A DNA stretch of 64,000 nt from Roseimaritima multifibrata (GCF_007741495.1 NZ_CP036262.1:3224001-3288000); one strand, 5' to 3'; numbered from the stretch's first letter, positions 17,476-27,624 are shown. Notes: generated from the sequence alone by a model not told the origin. Program-made: numbers and translations.

Positions 17476-18519
17476 CTATTCTTGCCAGCCATGGGCGGCT
17501 TGGACTTCCAGCATCGACGCCAGGATCTTGTTCCAAGTGTCAGGTTTGGTCATCACCTCGTTGGGGAACATGCAACCGTCCCAGCAGATGTGTTTGATGG
17601 TTTTTAGGACGTCACCATGCTCGTCCCGCAGCCAAAAACCGGCATCCTTGGCGATATCCAATTTTCCGTTCGGGTCGTCTGGAAGGCAGTGACGACCGGT
17701 CTTGTCGTGGCTTCCCGTTCCATGCACGCTGGCGTCGTTTTGAGCGACGTGGAAATCGATCGTCCAGGGTCGCAGGGCGTGGGTCAGTTCCTTAAGTGCC
17801 GCCTCTTTGGCAGCCGTATCGCTCCAGTCAAAATCGGACGCGACGATGGCATCTTCTGGGGCGTTGTATCCCATCAGATAAAGCAGCGTGTGAGCCATGT
17901 CGGCTTGGAAGCCAAGGCGTTCGGGGTGTCCGACTCGCTCTAGCAGGTCGACCATTTTTCGCCAGCTTTGCATCCCGCCCCAGCAGATTTCGCCTTCGGC
18001 GGCCAAGCGTTCGTCGTACTCTTCGGCGATATCGCAAGCTGCTTTAAAGGTGTCTGCGATTTTGGACTGATTGCCTTCAGGATCTTTGACCCATTCCGAT
18101 ACGGACGACGCACTGTCCAGGCGAATGACTCCGTGCGGCCGGACGCCGATCTGACGCAGTTTTTGGCCGATTTGGCATGCCTTGCGGACCTGCGTTAAGA
18201 AGGCTTCAACCTCTTCGGGGCCGCCCATCGCAGGCCCACCACCGGTCGGTTCCCAGACCGGGGCAACCACGGTCCCGATGTCAAGGTTTCGTGAACGAAC
18301 GCGCTCCGCTAGGTCTTCTAGTTCCGCATCCGTTGCGTCGATCGAAACGTGCGGATCAAACAGGAATAGGTCGACCCCGTCGAATCGGCGACCGTTGACT
18401 TCGGCACTGGCCGTCATGTCCAGCAACTGATCCAGTTCGATAATCGGATCGTCACCTTCGCCACCTTTGCCGACGACACCGGGCCAAGCTGCGTTGTGAA
18501 GTTTAGGGAAGTTATTCAT
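17476..18519 (-). CDS. Sugar phosphate isomerase/epimerase, TIM barrel
   Basis: 347 residues. The strand-helix periodicity and metal-ligand regions are those of xylose-isomerase-like TIM barrels: [41 protein letters not shown] (D and H ligands), [10 protein letters not shown] (H) and a late Glu/Asp. Proteins of this kind isomerise or epimerise sugars or keto-polyols with a divalent metal, and are often encoded beside Gfo/Idh dehydrogenases, as here. Cytoplasmic. ATG start at 18519, without a strong Shine-Dalgarno. Confidence 0.88.
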   Translation of the reverse strand: MNNFPKLHNAAWPGVVGKGGEGDDPIIELDQLLDMTASAEVNGRRFDGVDLFLFDPHVSIDATDAELEDLAERVRSRNLDIGTVVAPVWEPTGGGPAMGGPEEVEAFLTQVRKACQIGQKLRQIGVRPHGVIRLDSASSVSEWVKDPEGNQSKIADTFKAACDIAEEYDERLAAEGEICWGGMQSWRKMVDLLERVGHPERLGFQADMAHTLLYLMGYNAPEDAIVASDFDWSDTAAKEAALKELTHALRPWTIDFHVAQNDASVHGTGSHDKTGRHCLPDDPNGKLDIAKDAGFWLRDEHGDVLKTIKHICWDGCMFPNEVMTKPDTWNKILASMLEVQAAHGWQE

Positions 18520-18699
18520 TGCACACTCACAAGGGGAAAGGGGATTCGACTCATTCAGCCGCCAGATTCGCGAGCACCGTGGCGGAGTTATTCGGCCGCG
18601 GCACTCATGTTTAAGGCATCAACTTATCCTGCAGTCGCTCGGCAAAACTGTGAGTGGAATTTCCAGCCACAGTCTCCAAATTGCAACAAATCAACAGGC

Positions 18700-19950
18700 T
18701 CAGCTACCCGCTTTGGGGATGTTGTTGCCATGGACATCAGGGCCGAAGTAACGCAGGCCTACCAGAGGCTCACTGCCGGTGTTTTCGATTTGAACACCGT
18801 TGGTGGCGGCTTCGTGGGAGATAAAGACTTCGTCTTCGGTGTTTTCGCCGAAGTGGATCATCGCTGGAGTCTGCAAGTTCAAGGCGCCCATTTTGCCTTT
18901 ACCTTGGACGGTGATCCATGAACTGGCGCCTGGATCGTTCAGGACGCACTTCGCACCCGGTTGGATGGTCAGTTCTTTGGCGCTGAACAACTGCTGTTTA
19001 TCAACGGTCCCGTAAACGATCCACAAGTCTTCAAATTTGTCTCCGCTGTTGGCTTCGTCGCGGATCGGTTCCAAGTAATTGGAGTTCTTGAAATGGGTGT
19101 CCACATTGCGTTCCCAGTCCAGTTGTCCGACGATGAAGTCGAGGTCTTGGTGCTTTTCTTCTGGCATGTCCTTCACCAGCAACGACCAAGGGACATAACG
19201 TCCTTCGACGATCGACTGATACATGCCGAAGACATCGCTGCCCCACTGGGGTTCGTAGGTGCAGAGGCTGCCCGGAGCGTGCAGAACGCCTGGAGGGATC
19301 AACCAGCCGGTGCCTCGTTTCAGCCGATAGGCACGCGACAGATCAAGGATTCCGTTGTCGCCGGCATTCCAGTTTTCCAGGCACTTGCGGACATCTTCCT
19401 TGGTCGTTCCTGGTTCTAGGCCCATGAACGTATAGGCAAAGTTATTGTCGACGTTGTTCAGTTGAGGTGGGAAGTAATAGCTTTCGGGCTTCCCTTCTTG
19501 ACCAACCAGTTTCGCATCTTCAAACGATTGATGCATATGGTGAGGAATCGGGCCCATGTTGTCGAAAAATTTCGAATAGACAGGCCAGCGATTGTACTTG
19601 TCGGCGATTGCGGAACCGATCAAGCGGGCACCCGCTTCTTCGACTGCGTCCTTGAGGAGGAACTTTTTGCCTTCAAACAGGCAGAAGCTAAGTCCTTCGT
19701 GCCAGACACGTCCCTCATTGGCCGCTTCGGTGGTACTTCCGAACCAGCGTTCGTCGATGCCACCGCGGTCGGCGCCGAAGCGGTAATAGTCACCTGGGTG
19801 CAGTTTGATCCTGCGTCCCGGGTGAAGAAAAGACCGTGGTACCCACGTTGGAGTCAGGCGGAGCAGGCCACCGCCAGCATCCAGAGCCGAATCAAGCAGA
19901 GATGCGACGCTGTCGCCTTTTACGAGGCCTTCGTCCAAAGCGATATTCAT
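18700..19950 (-). CDS. Mannose-6-phosphate isomerase-like cupin protein
   Basis: 416 residues from the ATG at 19950. Two cupin-like barrels: the first contains PHHMHQSFEDA and GWLIPPGVLHAPGS (metal-ligand His and Glu pattern of type I phosphomannose isomerases), the second contains ELTIQPGAKCVLNDPGASSWITV (abridged) and AMIHFGENTEDEVFISHEAA. It is followed by the TIM-barrel and Gfo/Idh genes, so it probably opens a catabolic unit for a sugar or sugar acid. Real substrate unknown; the family includes proteins that are only distantly related to ManA. Confidence 0.8.
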   Translation of the reverse strand: MNIALDEGLVKGDSVASLLDSALDAGGGLLRLTPTWVPRSFLHPGRRIKLHPGDYYRFGADRGGIDERWFGSTTEAANEGRVWHEGLSFCLFEGKKFLLKDAVEEAGARLIGSAIADKYNRWPVYSKFFDNMGPIPHHMHQSFEDAKLVGQEGKPESYYFPPQLNNVDNNFAYTFMGLEPGTTKEDVRKCLENWNAGDNGILDLSRAYRLKRGTGWLIPPGVLHAPGSLCTYEPQWGSDVFGMYQSIVEGRYVPWSLLVKDMPEEKHQDLDFIVGQLDWERNVDTHFKNSNYLEPIRDEANSGDKFEDLWIVYGTVDKQQLFSAKELTIQPGAKCVLNDPGASSWITVQGKGKMGALNLQTPAMIHFGENTEDEVFISHEAATNGVQIENTGSEPLVGLRYFGPDVHGNNIPKAGS

Positions 19951-20067
19951 AGAGCCATATTCCAGTGAATCATTGAGTATGTGGGAGCACGATCGTTCGC
20001 TCCCTGTCAAAATTGTCTTTTGGTTTTTGGGGGTGCAAAACCAACCGTAGCTTGGCTGGGACGGAAG

Positions 20068-20111
20068 GCTTACACCCGCCGCGGTTTACCGCGGATGGGA
20101 GTGTTGTAAGC
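20068..20111. repeat. Imperfect hairpin in the leader region
   Basis: GCTTACACCCGCCGCGG, loop TTTA, then CCGCGGATGGGAGTGTTGTAAGC form a long imperfect stem whose core CCGCGG/CCGCGG is perfect (20079-20084 with 20089-20094). It lies in the 407-base gap between the two diverging genes at 19950 and 20358. It looks like another dispersed hairpin; no T-run follows. Otherwise I see nothing in this gap. Confidence 0.6.
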
Positions 20112-20357
20112 GGCCGGGGCGGACTTTTCAAGTCTGGGAACCGTTAGGGGGCCCTAGTGTTGCTATGTGATTCCGTATCAATTTCGTAACCATCGAGCGA
20201 ATTGTAGTGGTTTTACAGGTTACAATATGGTTTAGGTTTCCCCTTCAATCTCCCGGGCCGTGCGAGGGCTACTTCGTGGCCTAGGATTAGATTGGTGGTC
20301 GGCTGAATACCGCCAACAGCACGTTCAGATTTATCCTCCCCTACGGATGCACTACCG

Positions 20358-23312
20358 ATGATGCACTGTTTGATTCCGACATCGCTATTTGCTGCGACAG
20401 GTCGGGCAATTCTTACGCTTGCGACTCTGGCGGTTCCAGTGGTCGCTGTTGCCGCAGATTCCCTTCCCGAATTCAGTAAGGTTTCTGAGGGGTACGAAGA
20501 AATCGCCCCCAGTGATCAGCAGGATGTTAAAGGGCTGTTCAAGGTTTGGAAGCGAGAAAAAGACGGCCAGGTCATCGGGGAACTTCCTAAGAATTTTGCA
20601 ACCAAAAAATATTTCCTCGCGCTGACCGTCAGTAGCGGAGACAAATACGCGGGGCTCCAGTCGGGCGATTGGGTGGTTCAGTGGCGTAAATATAACGATC
20701 GATTAGCGCTGATCGCACCCAATTTGACGATTCGTGCAACGGGGGATGATGAGGCCAAGGCGTCGGTAAAACGTCTGTTCACCGATCAGGTTCTGCTTGA
20801 TGTGCCAATCCTTGCGACCGGCCCATCCGGTGGCCCCGTGGTCGATCTTGATTCATTGCTTGTCGGCAATGCAACAAAGTTCTTTGGCAACAGTGTTCGT
20901 GTAACCAACCCAAGGTTGGTCGCGCTTAAACAGGCAAAAGTCTTTAAGAAGAATATCGAATTGGCTTTTGAAATTGTTGGTGCATCCAGCAAGCTGCAGA
21001 CCATTCACTATTCCATTAGCGAAGTTCCAGCGACCAACAACGGTTACACACCACGGGCCGCGGATGAACGAATCGGGTACTTCACAACCAGTTTCACCGA
21101 CCTTGGTAAATACGATGATGATGAAACTCGAATTCGTTACATCAACCGCTGGCACCTTGAGAAACGTGATCCAAAGCTGAAGTTGAGCCCTCCCAAGGAG
21201 CCGATTCGGTTCTACATCGAACACACTACCCCCGTTCGCTACCGACGTTGGATCAAAGAAGGGATCGAATTCTGGAACAAGGCGTTTGAAGAAGTCGGCT
21301 TCGTCGATGCAATCGTGGTCGAGTACCAGGATGCTGCGACCGGTATCCATATGGAGAAAGATCCCGAAGACGTTAGCTACAACTTTGTCCGCTGGTTGAA
21401 CAACGATGTGGGAACCGCGATCGGTCCCAGTCGCGTGCATCCCGAAACCGGGCAGATTTTAGACGCTGATATCATCCTGACCGATGGCTGGATTCGCCAT
21501 TTCCGGTTCAATTACCACGACCTGATGCCCCAGTTGGCGATGGAGGGTATGGGCCCCGATACGTTGGCGTGGTTGGCCGAACATCCTAGCTGGGATCCTC
21601 GAGTCCGTTTCGCGTCTCCTTCGAAAGCGTTGCATCTTCGGCAGCAAGCGGCCATGGCAGGCAGTTTGCCGGCATCGGGTCACCCGTTTGCCGCTGCGGA
21701 TCCGATGTTGCTTGGCGATGACGAGTACGACGGCCTTTACGGTCGCGTCAGTCAGAAGAATGGCCTTTGCATGGCCGCCAGCAGTCGAGGCATGGAAATG
21801 GCCCTGGCACGCATGAACTGGGCGTTGACCTTGCTTGATGATAAAGCGAACGACGACAAGAAGAAGGATGATGGCGAGGAGAAGAAAGAAAAGACTGACG
21901 AAGAGAAGAAAGAGGAAGTGACAAAGTCCGACAAAGATAAGGATGAAGCCAAAGAGGACGAATCGCTGCTGGACGGGATGCCCGAATGGTTCGTTGGCCC
22001 CTTGCTGGCTGACTTGGTGGCACACGAAGTCGGACATACGCTCGGTCTGCGGCATAATTTCAAGGCGTCGGCAATGTTGACGCTGGACGAAATCAATAGC
22101 CGCGATGTTAAAGGTAAGAAGACCATCACCGCTTCGGTGATGGACTACACCCCGATCAACTACCGGTATGAATCGGGAGAGATTCAGGGCGATTACGGCA
22201 TGATCGATCTGGGCCCGTACGATTTCTGGGCAATCGAATATGGGTATGTCCTGGATGCGAAGAAGTTGCCAGGCATCTTGGAACGATGTACCGAACCAGC
22301 CCTCCAGTTTGCTACGGATGAGGACACCTCCGGGCCCGACCCGTTGGCAAGGCGATACGATTTCGGACGCGACCCGCTGGCGTTTGCCAACGAGCAAACC
22401 AAATTGGTGCAGTTGTACCGCGAACGAATCCTTGACGAATTTGTAGAGGATGGAGACGGGTGGGGAAAAGCTCGTCGCGCTTACGAACTGACCCTTGGTC
22501 TGCAGGTTCGCATGATCAACATGATGGCCAATTGGGTAGGTGGTACTTCCATCCATCGAGATCGCAAAGGCGATCCTGGTGATCGTGATCCTGTTGAAGT
22601 TATCCCTGCGGAGCAGCAGCGTGAAGCTTTGAAGTTTGTCATCGATCAGGCCTTCAATGACCAAGCTTTTGGGCTGAACCCCGAATTGTTGGCTCGAATG
22701 TCTGTCGATAAATGGTTGGATTCAAGTTCCCGTTCGCAAATCGCTACCGAAGGGGCTTGGCCGATCCATGATCGAGTCTTGGGTGTGCAATCAAGTGCAT
22801 TGACTTTGTTGATGAATCCGACCACCCTGCGTGGTGTTTACGACAACGAGCTGCGTGTTGCAGCCGATGTCGATGTGCTGACTTTGCCGGAATTGCTTAA
22901 CACGATCTCCGAAGCGACTTGGGCGGAACTATCCGCTGAATGTCCTGAGGATCGTGATGACCGTCGTCCGATGATCAGCAGCTTGCGTCGCAATTTGCAG
23001 CGTGAGCACGTTGAACGCTTGCTCGATTTGGTCCTGGCAACAAAGAGTCAGGGTGCAGCATCCAAGCCGATCAGCAACCTGGCTCGCCTGCACTTGAAAG
23101 AACTGCAAGGCAACATTCAGAAATCGCTGGAATCATGCGGTGACAAAATGGATGTCTATAGCAAGGCTCATCTTTCCGAACTGGACGAGCGAATCGGAAG
23201 CGCTTTGAAAGCGGGCTATACCTATGGTTCGGCGAATGCCGGTGGCGGAATCATGCAGATCCGGTTTGGGCAACCAACGGATCAGTCTCGCGACCAGGTT
23301 TTTCCCCAGTAG
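20358..23312 (+). CDS. Exported zinc metalloprotease (metzincin type, DUF4953)
   Basis: 984 residues with a signal peptide (hydrophobic RAILTLATLAVPVVAVAA). The extended zinc motif HEVGHTLGLRH lies at 556-566, and ASVMDYTP about 35 residues on supplies a Met-turn. The long N-terminal part (EGLFKVWKREKDGQ, FLALTVSSGDKYAG, TTSFTDLGKYDDDE) matches the DUF5117/DUF5118 region of the DUF4953 family, common in planctomycetes and Bacteroidetes. A 45-residue Lys/Glu/Asp-rich insert (about 495-540) precedes the zinc site. It should cleave proteins or peptides outside the cytoplasm. Monocistronic, ending in a strong terminator. Confidence 0.93.
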   Translation: MMHCLIPTSLFAATGRAILTLATLAVPVVAVAADSLPEFSKVSEGYEEIAPSDQQDVKGLFKVWKREKDGQVIGELPKNFATKKYFLALTVSSGDKYAGLQSGDWVVQWRKYNDRLALIAPNLTIRATGDDEAKASVKRLFTDQVLLDVPILATGPSGGPVVDLDSLLVGNATKFFGNSVRVTNPRLVALKQAKVFKKNIELAFEIVGASSKLQTIHYSISEVPATNNGYTPRAADERIGYFTTSFTDLGKYDDDETRIRYINRWHLEKRDPKLKLSPPKEPIRFYIEHTTPVRYRRWIKEGIEFWNKAFEEVGFVDAIVVEYQDAATGIHMEKDPEDVSYNFVRWLNNDVGTAIGPSRVHPETGQILDADIILTDGWIRHFRFNYHDLMPQLAMEGMGPDTLAWLAEHPSWDPRVRFASPSKALHLRQQAAMAGSLPASGHPFAAADPMLLGDDEYDGLYGRVSQKNGLCMAASSRGMEMALARMNWALTLLDDKANDDKKKDDGEEKKEKTDEEKKEEVTKSDKDKDEAKEDESLLDGMPEWFVGPLLADLVAHEVGHTLGLRHNFKASAMLTLDEINSRDVKGKKTITASVMDYTPINYRYESGEIQGDYGMIDLGPYDFWAIEYGYVLDAKKLPGILERCTEPALQFATDEDTSGPDPLARRYDFGRDPLAFANEQTKLVQLYRERILDEFVEDGDGWGKARRAYELTLGLQVRMINMMANWVGGTSIHRDRKGDPGDRDPVEVIPAEQQREALKFVIDQAFNDQAFGLNPELLARMSVDKWLDSSSRSQIATEGAWPIHDRVLGVQSSALTLLMNPTTLRGVYDNELRVAADVDVLTLPELLNTISEATWAELSAECPEDRDDRRPMISSLRRNLQREHVERLLDLVLATKSQGAASKPISNLARLHLKELQGNIQKSLESCGDKMDVYSKAHLSELDERIGSALKAGYTYGSANAGGGIMQIRFGQPTDQSRDQVFPQ

Positions 23313-23383
23313 GAAAAGCTAAAAACCCAGGCGATCTGGTTCGGCATGTGCCGGGCTAGGGCCGCCGAGACGTTTTACGAAAC

Positions 23384-23420
23384 ACCACCCGGTTTCATTT
23401 AAGCCGGGTGGTTTTGTTTT
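23384..23420 (+). terminator. Rho-independent terminator after the metalloprotease
   Basis: A 9-bp GC-rich stem (ACCACCCGG at 23384-23392 with CCGGGTGGT at 23404-23412), an 11-base loop, and a T-rich tail TTTGTTTT. It lies 72 bases after the metalloprotease stop, in correct orientation. Confidence 0.85.
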
Positions 23421-23489
23421 GCCTTAAACGTGTTCTTCCGTCAGGGCCTTGCCCGTATTAATTCAGGTTGGCCTGCGAGGCGGTGGTGT

Positions 23490-23960
23490 TTTTAGAGTCG
23501 CCTTTCGCTCAAATCCCAATCCGCTGCGTACGTTTTGATGTTGCGCTTTTGGGAGTTGGCTACTTTGCTTCCGCCGGGCTTGTCCCGGTCCGGGGCAACA
23601 ACTGGCAGCTACCCCCATGCCTCTTTGCCATTTCATCCTTCTCCGCCAGCCCCAAATCGCCTAGGCGATTTGGGGCTGGCGGAGAACAGCCTTTTGATCG
23701 CCCAATAAGGTAGTTGCCAGTTGCGAGTTCGCCGGGGCAAGCCCGGAAGCGGAACTCTTGATGCTTGGAGCTAAAAAGGTGCTGGAATAGTCGAATGATT
23801 TGAGGCATCAGCGAGAGTGCGGAAGACAGGACGATTGACCACAGCAATCACCTCAAAAGCGCAACCTCAAAATGCGTAAGCGAGGGATAACGGTCTGCTT
23901 ATTCTATCCCTGGCTTACGCAGCGGGTTGGGATTTGAGCGGAAGGCGACGATCACTGAAT
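23490..23960. repeat. Nested inverted repeat, about 470 bp
   Basis: Three concentric palindromic layers. Outer arms: CGCTCAAATCCCAATCCGCTGCG-like sequence at about 23490-23545 (shortened: TCAAATCCCAATCCGCTGCG) pairs with 23835-23957. Middle arms: 23568-23616 with 23703-23755 (shared words CTTCCG, GGGCTTG, CCCCGG, CAACTGGCA). Core: a perfect palindrome at 23639-23686. The right arm holds an extra hairpin (CGTAAGCGAGGGATA with TATCCCTGGCTTACG, 23875-23920). No transposase or credible gene lies inside. It occupies most of the 776-base gap 23313-24088. Confidence 0.85.
23639..23686. repeat. Perfect 48-bp palindrome
   Basis: Every base from 23639 to 23662 pairs with 23663 to 23686 with no loop; the centre is CCTAGG within GCGATTTGGGG arms. 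Bases outside (23638, 23687) stop matching. It would extrude as a cruciform or form a long hairpin in RNA. Confidence 0.95.
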
Positions 23961-24088
23961 CAGCACGTCGCGATCCGCGCGGCAAGTTCATTCGGTTTTC
24001 TATGCGGTTGCCGGACGTCTCGCGCCGTTCCGCTAAGAAAGTCGATGCCGTTGGGCTTCCGCGTTGAGGTGGGCTGGCGTCCCGTTGT

Positions 24089-25522
24089 TTAGCGGGCGTT
24101 GGAGATTTCGAATTCGATGCTCGACTGGCCGTATTTTTTGCCTTTCAGATCTTCCATGGTAAGTTCCATTCGGTACTTGCCATCAGCCAGTTGGCTGGGA
24201 AGGTGTAGACGATAGGCGATGAAGTAGTCACGTCGGTAGTTGTTACAGACCTGTTGGTCCGTTGGCAAAACCTTTTCCGCAATCCGTTTGCCAGAACTAT
24301 CGAAGATCTCGTAAGAGCCTTGCAGTTGTGTTTCGTAGCCGGTGCTAAGCCGCTCCGCTGCGAAGCTATCGACTTCGCTGTAGAGGATGACCTGTTGTCC
24401 GGGATTGAACCGCATCGAATCGAACGTCTTAATTCGGCCGTACGATTCGACGTCGGTGCAGAAGGCAAGGTTGCGTACTTCCAATGTTCCTGTGGCTGCA
24501 GCGAGGTGGCTGACCGCTTCACGCAGTTGAGGAAGTGCGGTGGTCCATCGCCGTTGGGGGACTGGGTGACCTTGTGGGTCGATCGCGGTCCAGAGGGCTA
24601 GGACTTGATTGCGGAAAAATTCCTGTTCGCTGCTATCCAGTCCTTCGATCGGTTCGACCGCTTCGTCGATGCGACCTGCAAGCACCAGTTGCAGGCGATA
24701 CCGCATGGCCTGCCGCATCTTGTTCGTGTCGTTGTCGTCCGTCGGGGCCGCCGACATCTGTTCCAGCAGGCTGGCCATCAAAGCCGCTTCGGAAACGGGG
24801 GCTTTGGGGGCGGCGGGCGTCGGTGTGGCTAGTTCGGCGGTAGGTTCGGTGGGTGCTGGCTCAATCGGAGATTCCGGCTGAGGTTCTGGGACGCCGGCGG
24901 GGGCTGCAGGTGGTTCGGCAAGGTCGGCGACTGTTTCTGTCGTCGCGGACTCGCTGCTGTGCGAAGTCGGCACCACGAATCCTGAAGCCGCGATTTCGTC
25001 GCTGATCGCTGTTCGGAAGGCGTCGGCGTTGGGGGCTGCTTGTTGGCTCTTTGAATCTTCTTTCATTGCGTCTGTAATGTTCGCAATGGTTGTCGTTTCG
25101 TTTGGCAGTTCTAGCGGCCGGTCGAACGGGTCGAGGTCAAGATCGGATTGTGTCGGCAGGTCGGGTAGCGGGTTGACCTTAACGTTCGATTGCTGCGATG
25201 CCAGCATCCTCCGGCGAGCCGCTTCTTGGACTTCGGGACCGGCATTCTGGAACGCTTGAAGCAGTGCTTCTGAATCCGCCAATGTCCCGCCGTCGATCGA
25301 GGCATGGGTATCGCTCAAGCTGGAACTAACCGCTGTCGATTCCGGAACCGCTGGCTTTTGACGTTCGGCCAAAAGGGTTCTTGGCTGTTCCGCAGCCTGT
25401 AGGGCTTCGGGACTGTTTTCGGTGACACGGACCGATCGATCCGCTAGTGGGCTTTGGCAGCCACAAGAGAAAACAATCAAAAGACCGCAGGTCAAATAAG
25501 CAGTAGGACCGCTGGAGTGCAT
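24089..25522 (-). CDS. Putative lipoprotein with Pro/Ala-rich linker
   Basis: 477 residues from the ATG at 25522; the upstream extension is unlikely because a lipoprotein signal (TAYLTCGLLIVFSCGCQS, lipid Cys at about 22) begins here. The middle (roughly residues 175-245) is low-complexity Pro/Ala/Glu (TVADLAEPPAAPAGVPEPQP). The C-terminal 200 residues form a compact domain with DQVLALWTAIDPQGHPV, LEVRNLAFCTDVESYGRI, FNPGQQVILYSEVDSF and a beta-rich end (YRMELTMEDLKGKKYGQSS). I recognise it as a lineage-specific envelope protein, not a named family. Anchored probably in the outer membrane. Confidence 0.7.
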   Translation of the reverse strand: MHSSGPTAYLTCGLLIVFSCGCQSPLADRSVRVTENSPEALQAAEQPRTLLAERQKPAVPESTAVSSSLSDTHASIDGGTLADSEALLQAFQNAGPEVQEAARRRMLASQQSNVKVNPLPDLPTQSDLDLDPFDRPLELPNETTTIANITDAMKEDSKSQQAAPNADAFRTAISDEIAASGFVVPTSHSSESATTETVADLAEPPAAPAGVPEPQPESPIEPAPTEPTAELATPTPAAPKAPVSEAALMASLLEQMSAAPTDDNDTNKMRQAMRYRLQLVLAGRIDEAVEPIEGLDSSEQEFFRNQVLALWTAIDPQGHPVPQRRWTTALPQLREAVSHLAAATGTLEVRNLAFCTDVESYGRIKTFDSMRFNPGQQVILYSEVDSFAAERLSTGYETQLQGSYEIFDSSGKRIAEKVLPTDQQVCNNYRRDYFIAYRLHLPSQLADGKYRMELTMEDLKGKKYGQSSIEFEISNAR

Positions 25523-25884
25523 CCGTGCCTCACGCAGTGGGTGTTTTAAGAAACGCAACGTCGCGGAAACTATCGAAAGCGTGCCGTCAAAGCAATAGCG
25601 ATACCGCTTGTCGTTTGCTAACAATCACCAAGCTGGATCGTATTTTGGCCGCCAAAACGCTAGCAAATTGACCTGCCAAATGTTTTTTATTTTGACCTCC
25701 GTCGATTTCGCGTGGCTGGCAGAAGCGAGATGGCGGTTTCGGCGTCCTGGTTGGCCTTCGTAATCTGCGTAAATCTCCATGGCAACGGATGCCGGTATTT
25801 TGCTAACTACGAACTTCATTCCGTATCAGTATCGCTCAAGCCTGGGGATTCTCTCAGGTCACCAGTTTTTCCAGGAGTTCAAGG

Positions 25885-26832
25885 ATGGCTTTCCGGCAAG
25901 ATCAATGGCGTCGTCAATTTGTGACCGCGTTCATGCTAATTGGTCTTTGTTCCAGCTTGGGATATGCGCAACCTTTGCCAGGGCAGCAGCCTGTTTTCCG
26001 TCAAGCATACGAATCCGCTCCCGAACAAGAACGGAATGCCGCCGATGCTTCGCCGGTCGCTGCCAACCAAATCGCGTTGGCTGCAAACACAAAAATCCCC
26101 GAATCGACCGGAGCCCATCCTCTTGAGCCTGCGTTGAAGATGGCCCGCGAAAGCTTGCAGCATATTCAGGGTAACGTTGACGATTACACCGCGTTATTTG
26201 TCAAGCGATGCCGAGTCGATGGGGTGCTGCCTGAAATGCAGTACTCCAACGTCAAAATTCGAAATCGCAAAGTCGAAGCGGGGAAAATCAAGGTGCCGTT
26301 ATCGGTGTACATCGATTTTCTAAGACCCGCGAAGGTTCGTGGACGCGAAGTGATCTGGGTTGAAAACAAAAACGATGGAAACATGGTCGTTCATGAGTCT
26401 GGGCTAAAGAATTTCATGAATGTCAATTTGGCTCCGGATAGCTACCTCGCAATGCGTGGGCAGAAACACCCGATTTCAGAAATTGGCATCGAGAACCTTG
26501 CCGTCAAACTTATCGAAACCGGTGAACGCGATTTGCAGTATGACGAATGCGAAGTCAAATTTTTTAACGACGCAAAAGTTGGCAAAGAAGTTTGCACGAT
26601 GCTACAGGTGATTCATCCTGTTGAACGCGCTCATTTCGATTTCTATTGTGCACGGGTCTACTTCAGCAATGAACTGAACATGCCGATTCGCTATGAGTCT
26701 TGGTCATGGCCGGAAACTGCCGATGGGAAGCCTGTCTTGGAAGAAGAGTACAACTACGTCAATGTTAAAGTGAATGTCGGTCTGACCGACAACGATTTCG
26801 ACACGGACAATGCTGAATATCGATTCTGGTAA
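25885..26832 (+). CDS. DUF1571 family exported protein
   Basis: 315 residues, ATG with AGGAG/AAGG upstream, and a signal peptide (FVTAFMLIGLCSSLGYAQP). The segment HIQGNVDDYTALFVKRCRVD followed by YSNVKIRNRK, IYVIDFLRPAKVRGREVIWV-like strands and PIRYESWSWPETADGKP matches the DUF1571 pattern of planctomycetes. Its beta-sheet order (antiparallel strands wrapping a helix) recalls LolA/LolB-type lipoprotein-carrier folds, an inference. Diverges from the lipoprotein gene, with a 362-base gap (25523-25884) in which I find no further feature. Periplasmic. Confidence 0.85.
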   Translation: MAFRQDQWRRQFVTAFMLIGLCSSLGYAQPLPGQQPVFRQAYESAPEQERNAADASPVAANQIALAANTKIPESTGAHPLEPALKMARESLQHIQGNVDDYTALFVKRCRVDGVLPEMQYSNVKIRNRKVEAGKIKVPLSVYIDFLRPAKVRGREVIWVENKNDGNMVVHESGLKNFMNVNLAPDSYLAMRGQKHPISEIGIENLAVKLIETGERDLQYDECEVKFFNDAKVGKEVCTMLQVIHPVERAHFDFYCARVYFSNELNMPIRYESWSWPETADGKPVLEEEYNYVNVKVNVGLTDNDFDTDNAEYRFW

Positions 26833-27108
26833 AGACCGTCCATTTATCCTGCGGCGCCCATTCAGGTCGGACCGGCTGAAGCTTTGTTTGGACCGCTTGG
26901 GAAAAAGTCGCATCTTGTTTTGCACAAGGATTGTTTTCGGACGCTACTGTCGCTGTAGCGAAAGCGTCTCTAAGTGATTGACAGGGTTCGTGGGACTGCA
27001 GGTGATTGCTTGACGTGTTCCGCCTGGGAGCCGAGCGTTTGGGGCGATTCGATCCAGTCGAATGGATCCCCCGACGAACTTCCAGTCCCCGGCTGGAATG
27101 CGAAACGC

Positions 27109-27591
27109 CTACACGATTTCGTCATAGACGGATACTTCGTCGATCAGCAGTTGGAATCGGCGAAATTTCAGCCGTGAATCGAAATCGATCTGCAGTCGAG
27201 CTGGGTGCAGCGTGATCATCGAATCCGCTGTCCCGTTAGGGGAGGCTATCGGAGATCCCTGTTCTTGGCAGACGGGGATTTGGAAATCGATAGTTCTCTG
27301 TAAGGTGAGCCAGCTGATCTGCGACCAGAGTCTTTGCCCATTCAGCGAAATGCGTTGAAGGAACCACCAGCCGTTGTAGATCAGGATCCCCGTAAACGGA
27401 CCGGATAGCTCGATCTCGCGGTAGAGGAATCCACCTTTCCGCCTCAGGGCGTTGTCGCCGTAGATCACTCCCTTGTGGATAACCGAAGGCGGACTCTGGT
27501 AGGGATTGGATGACGAGCTGGGGGACATTGCTGCTTCGGGACTTGGGTGGTGGTTTACAAATGGGCTTTGTTGACCAAACTGGTGCATCAT
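27109..27591 (-). CDS. Hypothetical protein, no family recognised
   Basis: 160 residues from the ATG at 27591, chosen because GAGGG (27597-27601 on the complement) sits at the right distance; a further ATG at 27588 and one at 27528 are alternatives. After a Ser/Pro-rich N-terminus (SSSSNPYQSPPSV) comes a beta-rich domain: GGFLYREIELSGPFTGILIYNGWWFLQRISLNGQRLW (abridged), IDFQIPVC, RLQIDFDSRLKFRRFQLLID. This resembles a small immunity-like or carbohydrate-facing beta sandwich, but I cannot assign it. NPYQSP is a frequent N-terminal word in planctomycete cytosolic/membrane proteins. It overlaps nothing and diverges from the threonine aldolase gene. Confidence 0.6.
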   Translation of the reverse strand: MMHQFGQQSPFVNHHPSPEAAMSPSSSSNPYQSPPSVIHKGVIYGDNALRRKGGFLYREIELSGPFTGILIYNGWWFLQRISLNGQRLWSQISWLTLQRTIDFQIPVCQEQGSPIASPNGTADSMITLHPARLQIDFDSRLKFRRFQLLIDEVSVYDEIV

Positions 27592-27624
27592 CCGGTCCCT
27601 CGCCGACAATGTCTAGGAGTTTCT

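Noticed and set aside
21459-22664. 401-codon minus-strand frame
   Set aside because: It is a shadow of the metalloprotease gene, with its codon structure explained by the plus-strand protein.
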